64,000 nucleotides of DNA from Erwinia sp. E602 (GTDB taxonomy: Bacteria; Pseudomonadota; Gammaproteobacteria; Enterobacterales; Enterobacteriaceae): NCBI RefSeq assembly GCF_018141005.1, contig NZ_CP046582.1, positions 1 to 64,000 of the forward strand, in the 5' to 3' direction. Below are positions 11,421 to 19,721 of the stretch, piece after piece. The notes beneath the pieces are model-generated. The model was not told where the DNA came from, made no database searches, and saw only the letters and a list, made by a program, of their open reading frames with translations. Position numbers and translations under genes: made by a program. Position 1 is the first letter of the stretch; each line of letters starts with the position of its first letter.

Positions 11421-13076
11421 TCATACGTTCCCCCGCAGGCGGCGGGCGATATCTTCCGCGGCCTTCAGACCCAGCGCGGCCATGGTCAGCGTGCTGTTGA
11501 CCACGCTGGCGGACGGGATCGCCCCGCCGCCCGGCAGCCACAGGTTTTCGTGATCGAAGGTGCGGCAGTTGCCGTCAACCACCGCGTCTTTGCCGCTGCT
11601 GCCCATAATGGTGCCGCCCATAATGTGGTTGTTGGCGTTCAGCCCTTTGCTGATGGTGAACTCGCGGGCGTTAAACAGCTGGCCGATATGCTCCAGCTGC
11701 GCGTGGGAGGCCTCGGCCCCTTTGCGCACGTAGTCGCCGACGTCGTAGTAAATATCCGGGCAGGCCAGGCCGTGCGGATCTTTGCGGGTTTTGCTTAGCG
11801 TCAGGCGATTTTCCGGGTCCGGCAGCGGCTCAAGGCTGATCGACAGATCGACGCTGTGCACAGCGCGATAGCGGATCTCTTCATCCAGCGCTTTTCCGAC
11901 CAGCCCCTGCGCCAGCGCCTGCTTAGTGGCGGCGACCACGCGGGAGATGTTGTTGAGGATCACCTTGTTGGCCGAGTAGTCGCGGCGGAATTCACCGTCG
12001 CGGAAGCCGACCATGCAGCTGCTCTGCGCCGGGCCGCGCCCCAGCCATACCGGCTCTTTGGTCAGGAACGAGCAGTGGAAGCCGGAGTGGTCCATCATAT
12101 TGCGGCCGACCATATCCGAGCCGTTGGCGATGCCGTTCGGGTTGCCGCCGTTGGCGGCCAGCAGCAGCAGGCGCGGGGTTTCAATACCGTTACAGGCCAG
12201 GGCGAAGGCTTTCGCCGTCGCCTTGTGCGACGCGCCGGAGCTGTCCAGCCAGTGCACGGCGGTGACCCGGTTATTGCCGTCGGTATCGATTTTGTGTACC
12301 ACCGCTTCAGCCAGCACCACCGCGCCACCGCGCTCGGCGCGCTCCACGTGGTGGATGCCGTTATACATCGCACCGATCGGGCAGATCGGCTGGCAGTTGT
12401 TGTTGCCGCAGCAGGTCGGCCGCCCTTCCCACGGCCGCGTGCTGCGCCCCTGCGGGATCGGCACCAGGTTGTATCCGTGCGGGTTCACTACGCTGGCAAA
12501 GTAGTTATCGCCGTGGGCAAACGGCACCATATCCATCGGATAGGGCTGGCTGCGCTGCGCCGGTGACTGCTTAGCGGGATCGTTCGGACCGGCCACGCCG
12601 ATCTCATTTTCAGCCTGGCAGTACCAGGGCTCCAGCTCGTCGTAGGCGATCGGCCAGTCGCGACCGACGCCGTATTTTGACTGCATCACAAAGTCGCTGG
12701 GATCGTGCCGCCAGCAGGATGCCGCCCAGTGCCAGGTGGTGCCGCCCACGGTACGCAGGTAGCCCTGCTGGAAGCTGCTGGCATTGGGGCCGGTGACGTT
12801 AACGTAGTTGTTCGGCGGGAAGTACAGCGGTGCCGGTGCCAGCGGCGACTGCGGATACAGCCCCTGAAAATCTGAACCGGCGCGGTTGGCGAACGGCATA
12901 TTGCGCCAGTTTTCTACCGCCTGGGCGCGCTCGATGCGTAGCCCGGCTTCCAGCACCAGCACCGAGTAGCCCTGGCTGACCAGCGCGTTGGCCATCATGC
13001 CGCCGACGATGCCGGATCCGACGATGACAACGTCTGCGCTGGCATCTCCCTGCTCACTAAAAATGGGTTTCTTCAT
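11421..13076 (-). CDS. Gluconate 2-dehydrogenase, FAD flavoprotein subunit (GMC oxidoreductase)
   Basis: The catalytic subunit, which oxidises D-gluconate to 2-keto-D-gluconate in the periplasm. 551 residues. The FAD-binding motif VIVGSGIVGG spans residues 17-26; a cysteine cluster C222-C223, C228, C232 (TCCGNNNCQPICPIGA) matches the iron-sulfur site of FAD-dependent gluconate and glucose dehydrogenases; H484 and N527 sit in the usual GMC active-site pair. There is no own signal peptide: the family is carried across the membrane by the Tat signal of the small subunit, encoded just upstream. A related dehydrogenase such as sorbitol or 2-ketogluconate dehydrogenase cannot be excluded from sequence alone. 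Confidence 0.9.
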   Translation of the reverse strand: MKKPIFSEQGDASADVVIVGSGIVGGMMANALVSQGYSVLVLEAGLRIERAQAVENWRNMPFANRAGSDFQGLYPQSPLAPAPLYFPPNNYVNVTGPNASSFQQGYLRTVGGTTWHWAASCWRHDPSDFVMQSKYGVGRDWPIAYDELEPWYCQAENEIGVAGPNDPAKQSPAQRSQPYPMDMVPFAHGDNYFASVVNPHGYNLVPIPQGRSTRPWEGRPTCCGNNNCQPICPIGAMYNGIHHVERAERGGAVVLAEAVVHKIDTDGNNRVTAVHWLDSSGASHKATAKAFALACNGIETPRLLLLAANGGNPNGIANGSDMVGRNMMDHSGFHCSFLTKEPVWLGRGPAQSSCMVGFRDGEFRRDYSANKVILNNISRVVAATKQALAQGLVGKALDEEIRYRAVHSVDLSISLEPLPDPENRLTLSKTRKDPHGLACPDIYYDVGDYVRKGAEASHAQLEHIGQLFNAREFTISKGLNANNHIMGGTIMGSSGKDAVVDGNCRTFDHENLWLPGGGAIPSASVVNSTLTMAALGLKAAEDIARRLRGNV

Positions 13077-13103
13077 CTTGGTCTTATTTTTTATGTTGTT
13101 GAA

Positions 13104-13670
13104 TTACAGGCTGGCAATCAGGTTGCTGTGTTCATCGGGCAGCGGCTGGGTCCACCAGATCGGGCCATTGCCGCAGTAGGTGGGCACCACCAGGCCATCG
13201 CTGACCGGCCGGTACATCAGCGCCTGCTGATAGGCCACCAGCGTGCCGTGATGGTCATCGCCAACGGTGCCGGTGTACCAGGCGGTAACGATCTGATAGA
13301 GAAAGTCTTTCAGCCCGGCCTGGCTGGCCTTATCCAGCAGCTGCTGTGCGCTGTCGCCGGGCTGCAGCAGCTGAACCAGCCGGTTAACCCGCGGCACGAA
13401 CTGTGCGTCACACTGGCTGAACGCCGCATAAAAACGTGCCGCCAGCCGGCTGTCGATCTGCCGGTGTTCGGTGATCGCCTGTGACAGCGCAATAAAGCCG
13501 TTGAGCGGGTCAGCGCCGCTGGCGACGCCGGCAGCGACCGCTTTAAACGGCAGCGGGGTCAGCGCCCCGATAGCCAATATACCGAGCGTGTTACGAAGAA
13601 ATTCCCGTCGCGTGGAACCGGTTCCATTTTTGGATAGGGTAACCTCCGGGGGTGATGATGACGATCGCAT
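13104..13670 (-). CDS. Gluconate 2-dehydrogenase, small subunit 3
   Basis: A 188-residue accessory subunit needed for maturation and export of the flavoprotein. It carries a twin-arginine signal, S-T-R-R-E-F-L-R at about residues 19-26 followed by a hydrophobic stretch LGILAIGALTPL, consistent with Tat export of the pre-folded FAD enzyme. First gene of the operon; the flavoprotein follows after 27 bases. Start chosen at the ATG preceded by AGGA. A perfect 14-bp palindrome typical of LacI-family operators lies inside its codons 15-19. Confidence 0.88.
   Translation of the reverse strand: MRSSSSPPEVTLSKNGTGSTRREFLRNTLGILAIGALTPLPFKAVAAGVASGADPLNGFIALSQAITEHRQIDSRLAARFYAAFSQCDAQFVPRVNRLVQLLQPGDSAQQLLDKASQAGLKDFLYQIVTAWYTGTVGDDHHGTLVAYQQALMYRPVSDGLVVPTYCGNGPIWWTQPLPDEHSNLIASL
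13613..13626. promoter_or_regulatory. PtxS-type operator inside the first gene of the gluconate dehydrogenase operon
   Basis: TGGAACCGGTTCCA is a perfect 14-bp palindrome with the central CG of LacI-family sites, two symmetric changes from the PtxS consensus TGAAACCGGTTTCA known from Pseudomonas. It lies 45-58 bases downstream of the start codon, where a bound repressor could block elongation. A near-identical copy precedes kguE. Confidence 0.7.
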
Positions 13671-13948
13671 GGATATTCCTGATTATAAAAACGTACAGCG
13701 GGATTGAGATGGAGGTCACAAATATTACTGGGATAACCCTGATTTGTTAATGGTGTATTGTAAAAAATTGTATGGATGTAAATTATTTAGCCAAAAATGA
13801 TAACGTTGCGGCGGCCGACGGTGCCCGGAGCGTGAAAAGCGCGTTGCGTCACGAAGCCGGCGTTTCGCCCCCCGACGCCCTCCACGCGCTGGTCAGAGTG
13901 GGCTGAATCGCGTTAGCATGGGGCAAACCCTAAGCTAACGAGGACGGT

Positions 13949-14758
13949 ATGGCGATTAAACTGATTGCGATTGATATGGATGGCACGCTGCTCAACCCGC
14001 AGCATGAGATCACTCCCCGCGTGAAGCAGGCCCTGCAGGCGGCGCGCGATAAAGGCGTAGCGGTAGTGCTGGCGACCGGGCGGCCGTTTATCGGCGTGCA
14101 GCGCTACCTGCAGGAGTTGGATCTGCAGCAGCCGGGACAGTACTGCATCACTAACAACGGTGCGCTGGTGCAGCGCGCGGAGAGCGGCGAGTGCGTGGCG
14201 GAAGTGCCGGTCAGCTTTGACGACTATCTCTACTACGAGCAGCTGGCGCGAGAACTGGGGGTGCATTTTCAGGCGCTGACCCAGACCCACCTGTATACCG
14301 CCAACAAAGATATCAGCCGCTACAGCGTGCATGAAGCCAGCATGACCGGTATCGCGCTGCGCTACCGCGCGGTAGAGGAGATGGACCGCTCGCTGACCTT
14401 CCCGAAAATTATGATGATCGATGAACCTGAGCTGCTGGACGCCGCCATCGCGCGTATTCCGGCTGAGGCGCACGCGCGCAACACCATTCTGAAAAGCTCG
14501 CCGTTCTTCCTCGAAATTCTCAACAAGCAGGTGAACAAAGGGGCCGGGGTGAAGGCGCTGGCGGAGCTGCTCGGCCTGCAGCCTGACGAGGTGATGACCA
14601 TCGGCGATCAGGAAAATGACCTGGCGATGATCGAGTACGCCGGCACCGGCGTGGCGATGGAAAACGGCATCGACGCGGTGAAAGCCATCGCGCAGTTTAT
14701 TACTAAATCTAACAGCGAAGACGGCGTAGCGCACGCCGTTGAGAAGTTCGTGCTGTAA
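13949..14758 (+). CDS. yidA: HAD-superfamily sugar phosphatase YidA
   Basis: A cytosolic Cof-type HAD phosphatase that in E. coli hydrolyses several sugar phosphates. 269 residues as in E. coli, starting MAIKLIAIDMDGTLLNPQ with the nucleophile motif DMDGTLL at residues 9-15, the ATGRP motif II and the acid motif GDQENDLAM near the C-terminus. GAGGACGGT precedes the ATG. In E. coli yidA lies near gyrB; here a Fic gene and the gluconate dehydrogenase cluster are inserted between them. Confidence 0.96.
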   Translation: MAIKLIAIDMDGTLLNPQHEITPRVKQALQAARDKGVAVVLATGRPFIGVQRYLQELDLQQPGQYCITNNGALVQRAESGECVAEVPVSFDDYLYYEQLARELGVHFQALTQTHLYTANKDISRYSVHEASMTGIALRYRAVEEMDRSLTFPKIMMIDEPELLDAAIARIPAEAHARNTILKSSPFFLEILNKQVNKGAGVKALAELLGLQPDEVMTIGDQENDLAMIEYAGTGVAMENGIDAVKAIAQFITKSNSEDGVAHAVEKFVL

Positions 14759-14803
14759 ACGCCCGACCTCTGCGGGCCGGGCATACCCTTGCCGCCGCAA
14801 ATA

Positions 14804-14835
14804 CATTACCCTTAACGAAACCGTTAAGGGTAATG
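14804..14835 (+). promoter_or_regulatory. 14-bp perfect hairpin covering the yidR ribosome site and start codon
   Basis: Arms CATTACCCTTAACG (14804-14817) and CGTTAAGGGTAATG (14822-14835) form a perfect 14-bp stem with a 4-base loop AAAC. The 3' arm contains the Shine-Dalgarno AAGGG and the ATG at 14833. In RNA this would hide the initiation site; in DNA it could be a dimer operator. Confidence 0.75.
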
Positions 14836-16128
14836 TCGATGAAAGAACAACAGCTCACCTTCGCTCCACGCCACCATCAGCTCACCAATATCAACGTCTG
14901 GACCGCCGACAGTCAGTGGCTGGCCTATGACGTGCGCCCGTCCGGGGCCTCATTTACCGGGCTGACTATCGAACGGGTTAACGTCGTCAGCGGTGCGGTG
15001 GAGGTGCTTTATCAGGCGCAGCACGGCGCGCACGTCGGCGTGGTCACCGTCAGCCCGGATCTGCCGCCGCGTTACGTCTTTATTCACGGACCGGAGCACC
15101 CGGAAATTCAGGGGAAATACGATTTTCACCACCGGCGCGGGGTGATCGTGCAACACGGCCGGGCGGAGAATCTCGACGCCTGTGATATCACGCCGCCGTT
15201 TACCGCCGGTGCGCTGCGCGGCGGTTCCCACGTGCACGTGTTCAGCCCGGACGGTAGCCGCCTCAGTTTCACCTATAACGATCAGGTGATGCGCCAGCGG
15301 GACGTGGCGGAAGATCTGCGCAACGTCGGCGTGGCGGTGCCGCTGCACGCGGTCTGCCCGCCGAAACAGCATCCGCGCGAATACGACGGCAGCCACTACT
15401 GCGTGCTGGTCAGCCGTACCTGCTCCGCGCCGCGGCCGGGCAGCGACGAGATCAACCGCGCCTATGAAGAGGGCTGGGTCGGGCAGCAGGGCTATCTGCG
15501 GGCCGACGGCAGCCGCCAGCGCTGGGCGCTGGCGTTTATCGGCGACACCCTGAGCGCCGGCGGCGAAAAGGTGCCGGAGGTGTTTCTGGTCGATCTGCCG
15601 GAGAAGAATACCGATTTTGCCGCCGCCGGCGACCGGCCGCTGCAGGGCACCCTTAGCCAGATGCCGGCCCCGCCGCGCGGCGTGCAGCAGAAGCGTCTGA
15701 CCTTCACCGACGCGCGCCGCTGGCCGGGGCTGGTCAGCGTGCCGCGCCACTGGCTGCGCAGCTCGCCGGACGGCAGCGCTATCGCTTTTCTGATGCGCGA
15801 TGACGCGGGGGTCGTGCAGCTGTGGACGGTATCGCCGCTGGGCGGCGAACCGCGGCAGGTCACGCACGCTGCCAGCGATATTCAGTCGGCGTTCAGCTGG
15901 CACCCTGATGGCCAGCGGCTGGCGTTTGTCTGCGATAATCAGGTGGTGGTCTGCGATCTGGCCAGCGGCGCGCTGCGGCCGATCACCGCGCGCAGTGAAC
16001 CGGCCCCGGTCGGCGACGCGGTGGTATTTTCGCCTGACGGAAAACGGGTGGCCTTCCTGCGTGAATGCGGCGAGTGGCGGCAGATATTTATTGCTGCGGT
16101 GCCACCATTACCCGCGGAGCAGGCGTAA
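14833..16128 (+). CDS. yidR: YidR family protein (DUF3748, beta-propeller-like)
   Basis: A conserved enterobacterial protein of unknown function, 431 residues, similar along its length to E. coli YidR (for example RHHQLTNINVWTADSQWL near the N-terminus and GSDEINRAYEEGWVG in the middle). It shows TolB/WD40-like repeats such as HVFSPDGSRLSF, LRSSPDGSAIAFL, SWHPDGQRLAFVC and VFSPDGKRVAFL, pointing to a beta-propeller. No signal peptide is evident. Start at 14833, or at the ATG at 14839 as in the E. coli protein. The 3' end overlaps convergent yidQ by 41 bases. Confidence 0.92.
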   Translation: MSMKEQQLTFAPRHHQLTNINVWTADSQWLAYDVRPSGASFTGLTIERVNVVSGAVEVLYQAQHGAHVGVVTVSPDLPPRYVFIHGPEHPEIQGKYDFHHRRGVIVQHGRAENLDACDITPPFTAGALRGGSHVHVFSPDGSRLSFTYNDQVMRQRDVAEDLRNVGVAVPLHAVCPPKQHPREYDGSHYCVLVSRTCSAPRPGSDEINRAYEEGWVGQQGYLRADGSRQRWALAFIGDTLSAGGEKVPEVFLVDLPEKNTDFAAAGDRPLQGTLSQMPAPPRGVQQKRLTFTDARRWPGLVSVPRHWLRSSPDGSAIAFLMRDDAGVVQLWTVSPLGGEPRQVTHAASDIQSAFSWHPDGQRLAFVCDNQVVVCDLASGALRPITARSEPAPVGDAVVFSPDGKRVAFLRECGEWRQIFIAAVPPLPAEQA

Positions 16129-16468
16129 CCAGCGGAGCAGACTGCGCCAGGCCGTCATTGGTCTGGTTCTGCTCTTCGCTACGGCGGATGCGCTCGCGGG
16201 TGGAGTTGGTGTCGCCGGCGCGGTAATAGTCCCACGGCAGCAGTAAGGTATCCATTACCGCTGAAAAGGGCAGATCGATAGCGGCCAGCGGTTTCATTGC
16301 CCAGCTGCTCTCCTTATCGGTCAGTACCTCGGCGCTGGCGCGGGTGCCGGGGTAGTAGCCCTGGCTGGAGCCGGTGTGGGTCATTACGCTGGAACAGCCG
16401 CTGGTACCGGCCAGCGACACGGCGATCATTCCGGCAATCCGGTACTTCTTCAGTACAGTTATCATCAT
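16088..16468 (-). CDS. yidQ: YidQ family lipoprotein
   Basis: A small predicted lipoprotein of the YceK/YidQ family, unknown function. The chosen start gives MMITVLKKYRIAGMIAVSLAGTSGC with a lipobox ending at GTSGC, followed by SSVMTHTG and the family blocks PGTRASAE and DLPFSAVMDTLLLPWD. An ATG at 16483 would add five residues; both have an AAGGG ahead, but the shorter form makes a more normal lipoprotein signal. Convergent with yidR, with overlapping 3' ends. yidQ also lies beside ibpA and yidR in E. coli. Confidence 0.9.
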   Translation of the reverse strand: MMITVLKKYRIAGMIAVSLAGTSGCSSVMTHTGSSQGYYPGTRASAEVLTDKESSWAMKPLAAIDLPFSAVMDTLLLPWDYYRAGDTNSTRERIRRSEEQNQTNDGLAQSAPLVTPAPRVMVAPQQ

Positions 16469-16627
16469 TATCCCTTCAGTCATGGCAAGCCCTTACCTGA
16501 GACGGGTCACCGGTGTGCGGGGGCGTCACGCCCGGCCACTCTCTGGCGGCTGGCACAGTGATCCGATGAGCTCATCCCTGAGTGTATGACATTCAGTGCG
16601 ATCCGCTGAAAAAAATCGCACTTTACC

Positions 16628-16655
16628 CTTGAAAGCTTTTTCTGCATCTCCATTT
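16628..16655 (+). promoter_or_regulatory. Sigma-32 heat-shock promoter of ibpA
   Basis: CTTGAAA at 16628-16634 matches the sigma-32 -35 element exactly and CTCCATTT at 16648-16655 matches the -10 consensus CCCCATNT at all but one position, with a 13-base spacer. Transcription would start near 16662, giving a leader of about 107 bases. Confidence 0.85.
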
Positions 16656-16661
16656 ATTTGT

Positions 16662-16768
16662 TACGCCCGACGAAACCTGTGCCGACAGGGCAGCGTTTAC
16701 CGGGCCGGCGGCTCGTCCATTGTGGAGAGCCGGTACTGCAATCTCGCTGATATTCAGGAGCTTAAGCT
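16662..16768 (+). ncRNA. ROSE-type RNA thermometer in the ibpA leader
   Basis: CUCGCUG (16743-16749) can pair with the Shine-Dalgarno segment CAGGAG (16755-16760) over a 5-base loop, leaving a single bulged G opposite the SD. This bulged-G imperfect hairpin is the hallmark of ROSE elements, which melt at heat-shock temperature. The ATG is eight bases further on. The rest of the leader can form additional stems, for example around GCCGGCGGC. Confidence 0.8.
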
Positions 16769-17188
16769 ATGCGTAATTTTGACCTTGCCCCACTGTACCG
16801 TTCATCTATTGGCTTTGACCGTCTGATCAACCTGCTGGAATCCAGCCAGGCGCAGGGCAACAATGGCGGCTACCCTCCCTACAACGTGGAGCTGGTGGCA
16901 GAAAACCACTACCGGATTACCCTTGCCGTGGCCGGTTTCGCCGAGAGCGAGCTGGAGATTACCTCCCACGACAACCTGCTGACCGTGCGCGGTGCCCATC
17001 CTGAAGAACAGGAAGAGCGCACCTACCTCTATCAGGGCATTGCCGAGCGCAACTTTGAGCGCAAGTTCCAGCTGGCCGAGCACGTCCACGTGCGTGACGC
17101 ACGGCTGGTCAACGGCCTGCTGTACGTTGACCTGGAGCGCGTGGTGCCGGAAGCCAATAAACCGCGCCGCATCGAAATCATTAAGTAA
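16769..17188 (+). CDS. ibpA: Small heat-shock protein IbpA
   Basis: An ATP-independent holdase that binds unfolded proteins and hands them to DnaK/ClpB. 139 residues with the N-terminal [19 protein letters not shown], the alpha-crystallin core ([20 protein letters not shown] to [13 protein letters not shown]) and the C-terminal I-x-I motif RRIEIIK. Only this copy is present: the next gene is avtA on the other strand, with no ibpB, in keeping with ibpB loss in Erwiniaceae. Heat control is visible at both promoter (sigma-32) and RNA (ROSE) level. Confidence 0.97.
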   Translation: MRNFDLAPLYRSSIGFDRLINLLESSQAQGNNGGYPPYNVELVAENHYRITLAVAGFAESELEITSHDNLLTVRGAHPEEQEERTYLYQGIAERNFERKFQLAEHVHVRDARLVNGLLYVDLERVVPEANKPRRIEIIK

Positions 17189-17197
17189 CCGGTTTAA

Positions 17198-17217
17198 CGG
17201 GCCGCCCACGGCGGCCC
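17198..17217. terminator. GC-rich hairpin between ibpA and avtA
   Basis: A GGGCCGCC/GGCGGCCC stem lies between the convergent ibpA and avtA ends. There is no strong T run on either side, so termination strength is doubtful; it may serve both transcripts. Confidence 0.45.
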
Positions 17218-17223
17218 GCTGCG

Positions 17224-18474
17224 TTACCCCTCGCGGTGCGCCCGCTCCAGCTCTTCCGCCAGAATTTTTATCCCCTGCTCAATCTTCTCGCTCTCCGGCA
17301 CGTAGTTCATGCGCATACACTGATGGGTGTGCGGCCACTCATGCTCAAGACCCGGGAAAAACAGATGGCCGGGCACCATCAGCACGCCGCGCTGCTTCAG
17401 GCGCTGGTACAGCACCTCGGTGGTGACCGGCAGATCTTTAAACCACAGCCAGAGGAAAATCGCCCCTTCCGGCTTGTGGATCAGGCAGCGCTCCGCTGAA
17501 AGATAGCGGCGGATCACCGCCACTGTCTCATTCACCCGCTGCTGGTAGAAGGGCTTAATCACCTCTTCCGACAGCCGCAGCAGGTCGCCACGCTGGATCA
17601 TCTCATGGGCGATCGCCGGGCCGATGCCGCCGGGGGCGAGGCTGATAATGCCGTTCATATTGCCGATCGCGGCGATCGCCTTCTGGTCAGCGATAATAAT
17701 GCCGCAACGCGATCCGGGCAGGCCGAGCTTCGACAGGCTCATGCACAGGATAATGTTCGGGTTCCACAGCGGGCGTGCCTCGCTGAAGATAATCCCCGGG
17801 AACGGTACGCCGTAGGCGTTATCAATCAGCAGCGGCACCTGATGCTGCTGCGCCAGCGCGTCCAGCTTCAGCAGCTCGTCATCGGTGACCACGTTGCCGG
17901 TCGGGTTGGTCGGGCGCGAGACGCAGATCAGCCCGGTATCGTCGCCGATATGCAGGTTTTCAAAGTCAACGTGGTACTTAAACTGGCCTTCCGGCAGCAT
18001 TTCGATGTTTGGCCGCGTGGAGACGAACAGATCTTCATCCAGCCCGGCGTCGGCGTAGCCGAGGTACTCCGGCGCCAGCGGGAACAGCACGCGCTTTTTG
18101 CTGCCGTCGGCGCGGCGGCCGGCGTAGAGGTTAAACAGGTAGAAGAAGGCGCTCTGGCTGCCGTTGGTCAGCGCAATATTTTCCGCCGAGATCTCCCAGC
18201 CGAACTGTTCACGCAGCAGCGTTGCCAGCGAATCCAGCAGGGTGCTTTTGCCGCGCGGGCCGTCATAGTTACACAGCGCGTCCGCCAGCTTGCCTTCATC
18301 GTGCATCTGCTGCAACAGCTGCTGGAAGTAGTCATTCATCGCGGGGATTTGCGCCGGATTGCCGCCGCCGAGCATCACCGCGCCGGGCTGGCGTAAGCCC
18401 TCGCCCATATCTTCCATCAACCGCGTAATGCCTGAATGTTGCGTAAATTTATCGCCAAATGCCGAGAAGCTCAT
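17224..18474 (-). CDS. avtA: Valine--pyruvate aminotransferase
   Basis: AvtA (transaminase C) interconverts valine plus pyruvate with 2-oxoisovalerate plus alanine. 416 residues (E. coli 417), fold-type I PLP enzyme with the lysine motif SLSKLGLPGSRCG, the aspartate/tyrosine region LLIDNAYGVPFPG and substrate-arginine region QCMRMNYVPE near the C-terminus. MSFSAFGDKFTQHSGITRLM is the typical N-terminus. It has its own transcription unit on the minus strand. Confidence 0.95.
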   Translation of the reverse strand: MSFSAFGDKFTQHSGITRLMEDMGEGLRQPGAVMLGGGNPAQIPAMNDYFQQLLQQMHDEGKLADALCNYDGPRGKSTLLDSLATLLREQFGWEISAENIALTNGSQSAFFYLFNLYAGRRADGSKKRVLFPLAPEYLGYADAGLDEDLFVSTRPNIEMLPEGQFKYHVDFENLHIGDDTGLICVSRPTNPTGNVVTDDELLKLDALAQQHQVPLLIDNAYGVPFPGIIFSEARPLWNPNIILCMSLSKLGLPGSRCGIIIADQKAIAAIGNMNGIISLAPGGIGPAIAHEMIQRGDLLRLSEEVIKPFYQQRVNETVAVIRRYLSAERCLIHKPEGAIFLWLWFKDLPVTTEVLYQRLKQRGVLMVPGHLFFPGLEHEWPHTHQCMRMNYVPESEKIEQGIKILAEELERAHREG

Positions 18475-18698
18475 ACCCTGTTAATCACTTGTTGTTCGCT
18501 GAGGGTGACAACCTTAACGCCGGGGCAGGAGGGATGCAATCATCGACCTGCCGAAAGCAGAGCCGATGATATTTTCTGTTACATAGACGGGTGACGGCTC
18601 ACGACAGCCAGTCGCTGCGTATGCATTTAGCTGAATCGCTTCTTACAACCGCCCAGGCGGCAGCGCGTTCGCCGATCCCTGGCCCTGGCGATGCCCCT

Positions 18699-19673
18699 TT
18701 ACTTCAGCGCCTGTGGATTGACGCAGTTTTTCTCTACCTGGCCTGCCAGCGCCGCGATCAGGTTATCCACCGCGTCGCGCGCCATGCCGTAGCGGGTTTC
18801 ATGGGTGGCGGAGCCGATGTGCGGCAGCGCCACCACGTTCTTCAGCTTCAGCAGCTCAGAGCTCAGCGGCAGCGGTTCCTGCTCAAACACGTCCAGCCCG
18901 GCGGCGTGGATCGTACCGTCCTTCAGCGCGGCAACCAGCGCCTGCTCGTCGACCACCGGCCCGCGCCCGGCGTTGATCAGGATCGCGCTGGACTTCATTT
19001 TCGCCAGCTGTTCGCGGCCGATCAGATGATGCGTCTCGTCGGTCAGCGGCAGGATAATGCACAGGAAGTCCGATTCGGCCAGCAGCGTATCCAGGTCGCA
19101 GTACTGCGCCTCAAAACGTTCTTCGGCCTGCGGATGATGTTTACGGGCGTTGTAGAGGATCGGCATGCCGAAGCCGAGGTGCGCGCGCTGCGCCAGCGCC
19201 ATGCCGATGCGGCCCATACCCAGAATACCCAGCGTTTTGTGGTGTACGTCCACGCCGTACCACTCCGGGCCAATGCTCTTTTTCCACTCGCCGGCCTTCA
19301 CCTTTTCCGCCACTTCCACCACCCGGCGCGCGCTGCTCAGCACCAGCGCCATCAGCGTATCCGCCACGGTTTCGGTCAGCACGGTCGGGGTGTGCATCAG
19401 CACCACGCCACGATCGTTCAGCGCATTGACGTCGAAGTTGTCATAACCGACGGAGACGGTTGAGGCCACGCGCAGTTTCGGCGCGTGCTGCAGGAGTTCA
19501 GCGTCGACCTTACCGCCCGCGCCCAGCAGACCCTCGGCGTTCTTCAGCGCGTCGGCGTGCGCCGCAATGTTCTCCGGGGTTAAGCCGTTAAATTCGGTCA
19601 CGCTGAAGTGGTCATCCAGCTTCGCGCGTAAATCGGCAGGTAGCGACTTGTACAACACCACAGAAGGTTTCAT
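18699..19673 (-). CDS. ghrB: Glyoxylate/hydroxypyruvate/2-ketogluconate reductase GhrB
   Basis: A D-2-hydroxyacid dehydrogenase, 324 residues, reducing glyoxylate, hydroxypyruvate and 2-ketogluconate with NADPH. It shows the Rossmann motif [13 protein letters not shown], the catalytic arginine in [10 protein letters not shown], the glutamate in VFEQEPLP and the histidine in [12 protein letters not shown]. It is the last gene of a kguE-kguK-kguT-ghrB run, where the kguD product (2-keto-6-phosphogluconate reductase) sits in Pseudomonas, so here it may act mainly on the 6-phosphate. GGAGAACCG precedes the ATG. Confidence 0.93.
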   Translation of the reverse strand: MKPSVVLYKSLPADLRAKLDDHFSVTEFNGLTPENIAAHADALKNAEGLLGAGGKVDAELLQHAPKLRVASTVSVGYDNFDVNALNDRGVVLMHTPTVLTETVADTLMALVLSSARRVVEVAEKVKAGEWKKSIGPEWYGVDVHHKTLGILGMGRIGMALAQRAHLGFGMPILYNARKHHPQAEERFEAQYCDLDTLLAESDFLCIILPLTDETHHLIGREQLAKMKSSAILINAGRGPVVDEQALVAALKDGTIHAAGLDVFEQEPLPLSSELLKLKNVVALPHIGSATHETRYGMARDAVDNLIAALAGQVEKNCVNPQALK

Positions 19674-19696
19674 TCGGTTCTCCCTGTTTGATAGCG

Positions 19697-19715
19697 ACGG
19701 GCCGCGGCGGCCCGT
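19697..19715 (-). repeat. Intercistronic 9-bp palindrome between kguT and ghrB
   Basis: ACGGGCCGC and GCGGCCCGT flank one central base. A stem of this type in a 48-base gap could modulate downstream expression or stabilise the upstream mRNA. There is no T run. Confidence 0.5.
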
Positions 19716-19721
19716 ATGAGA

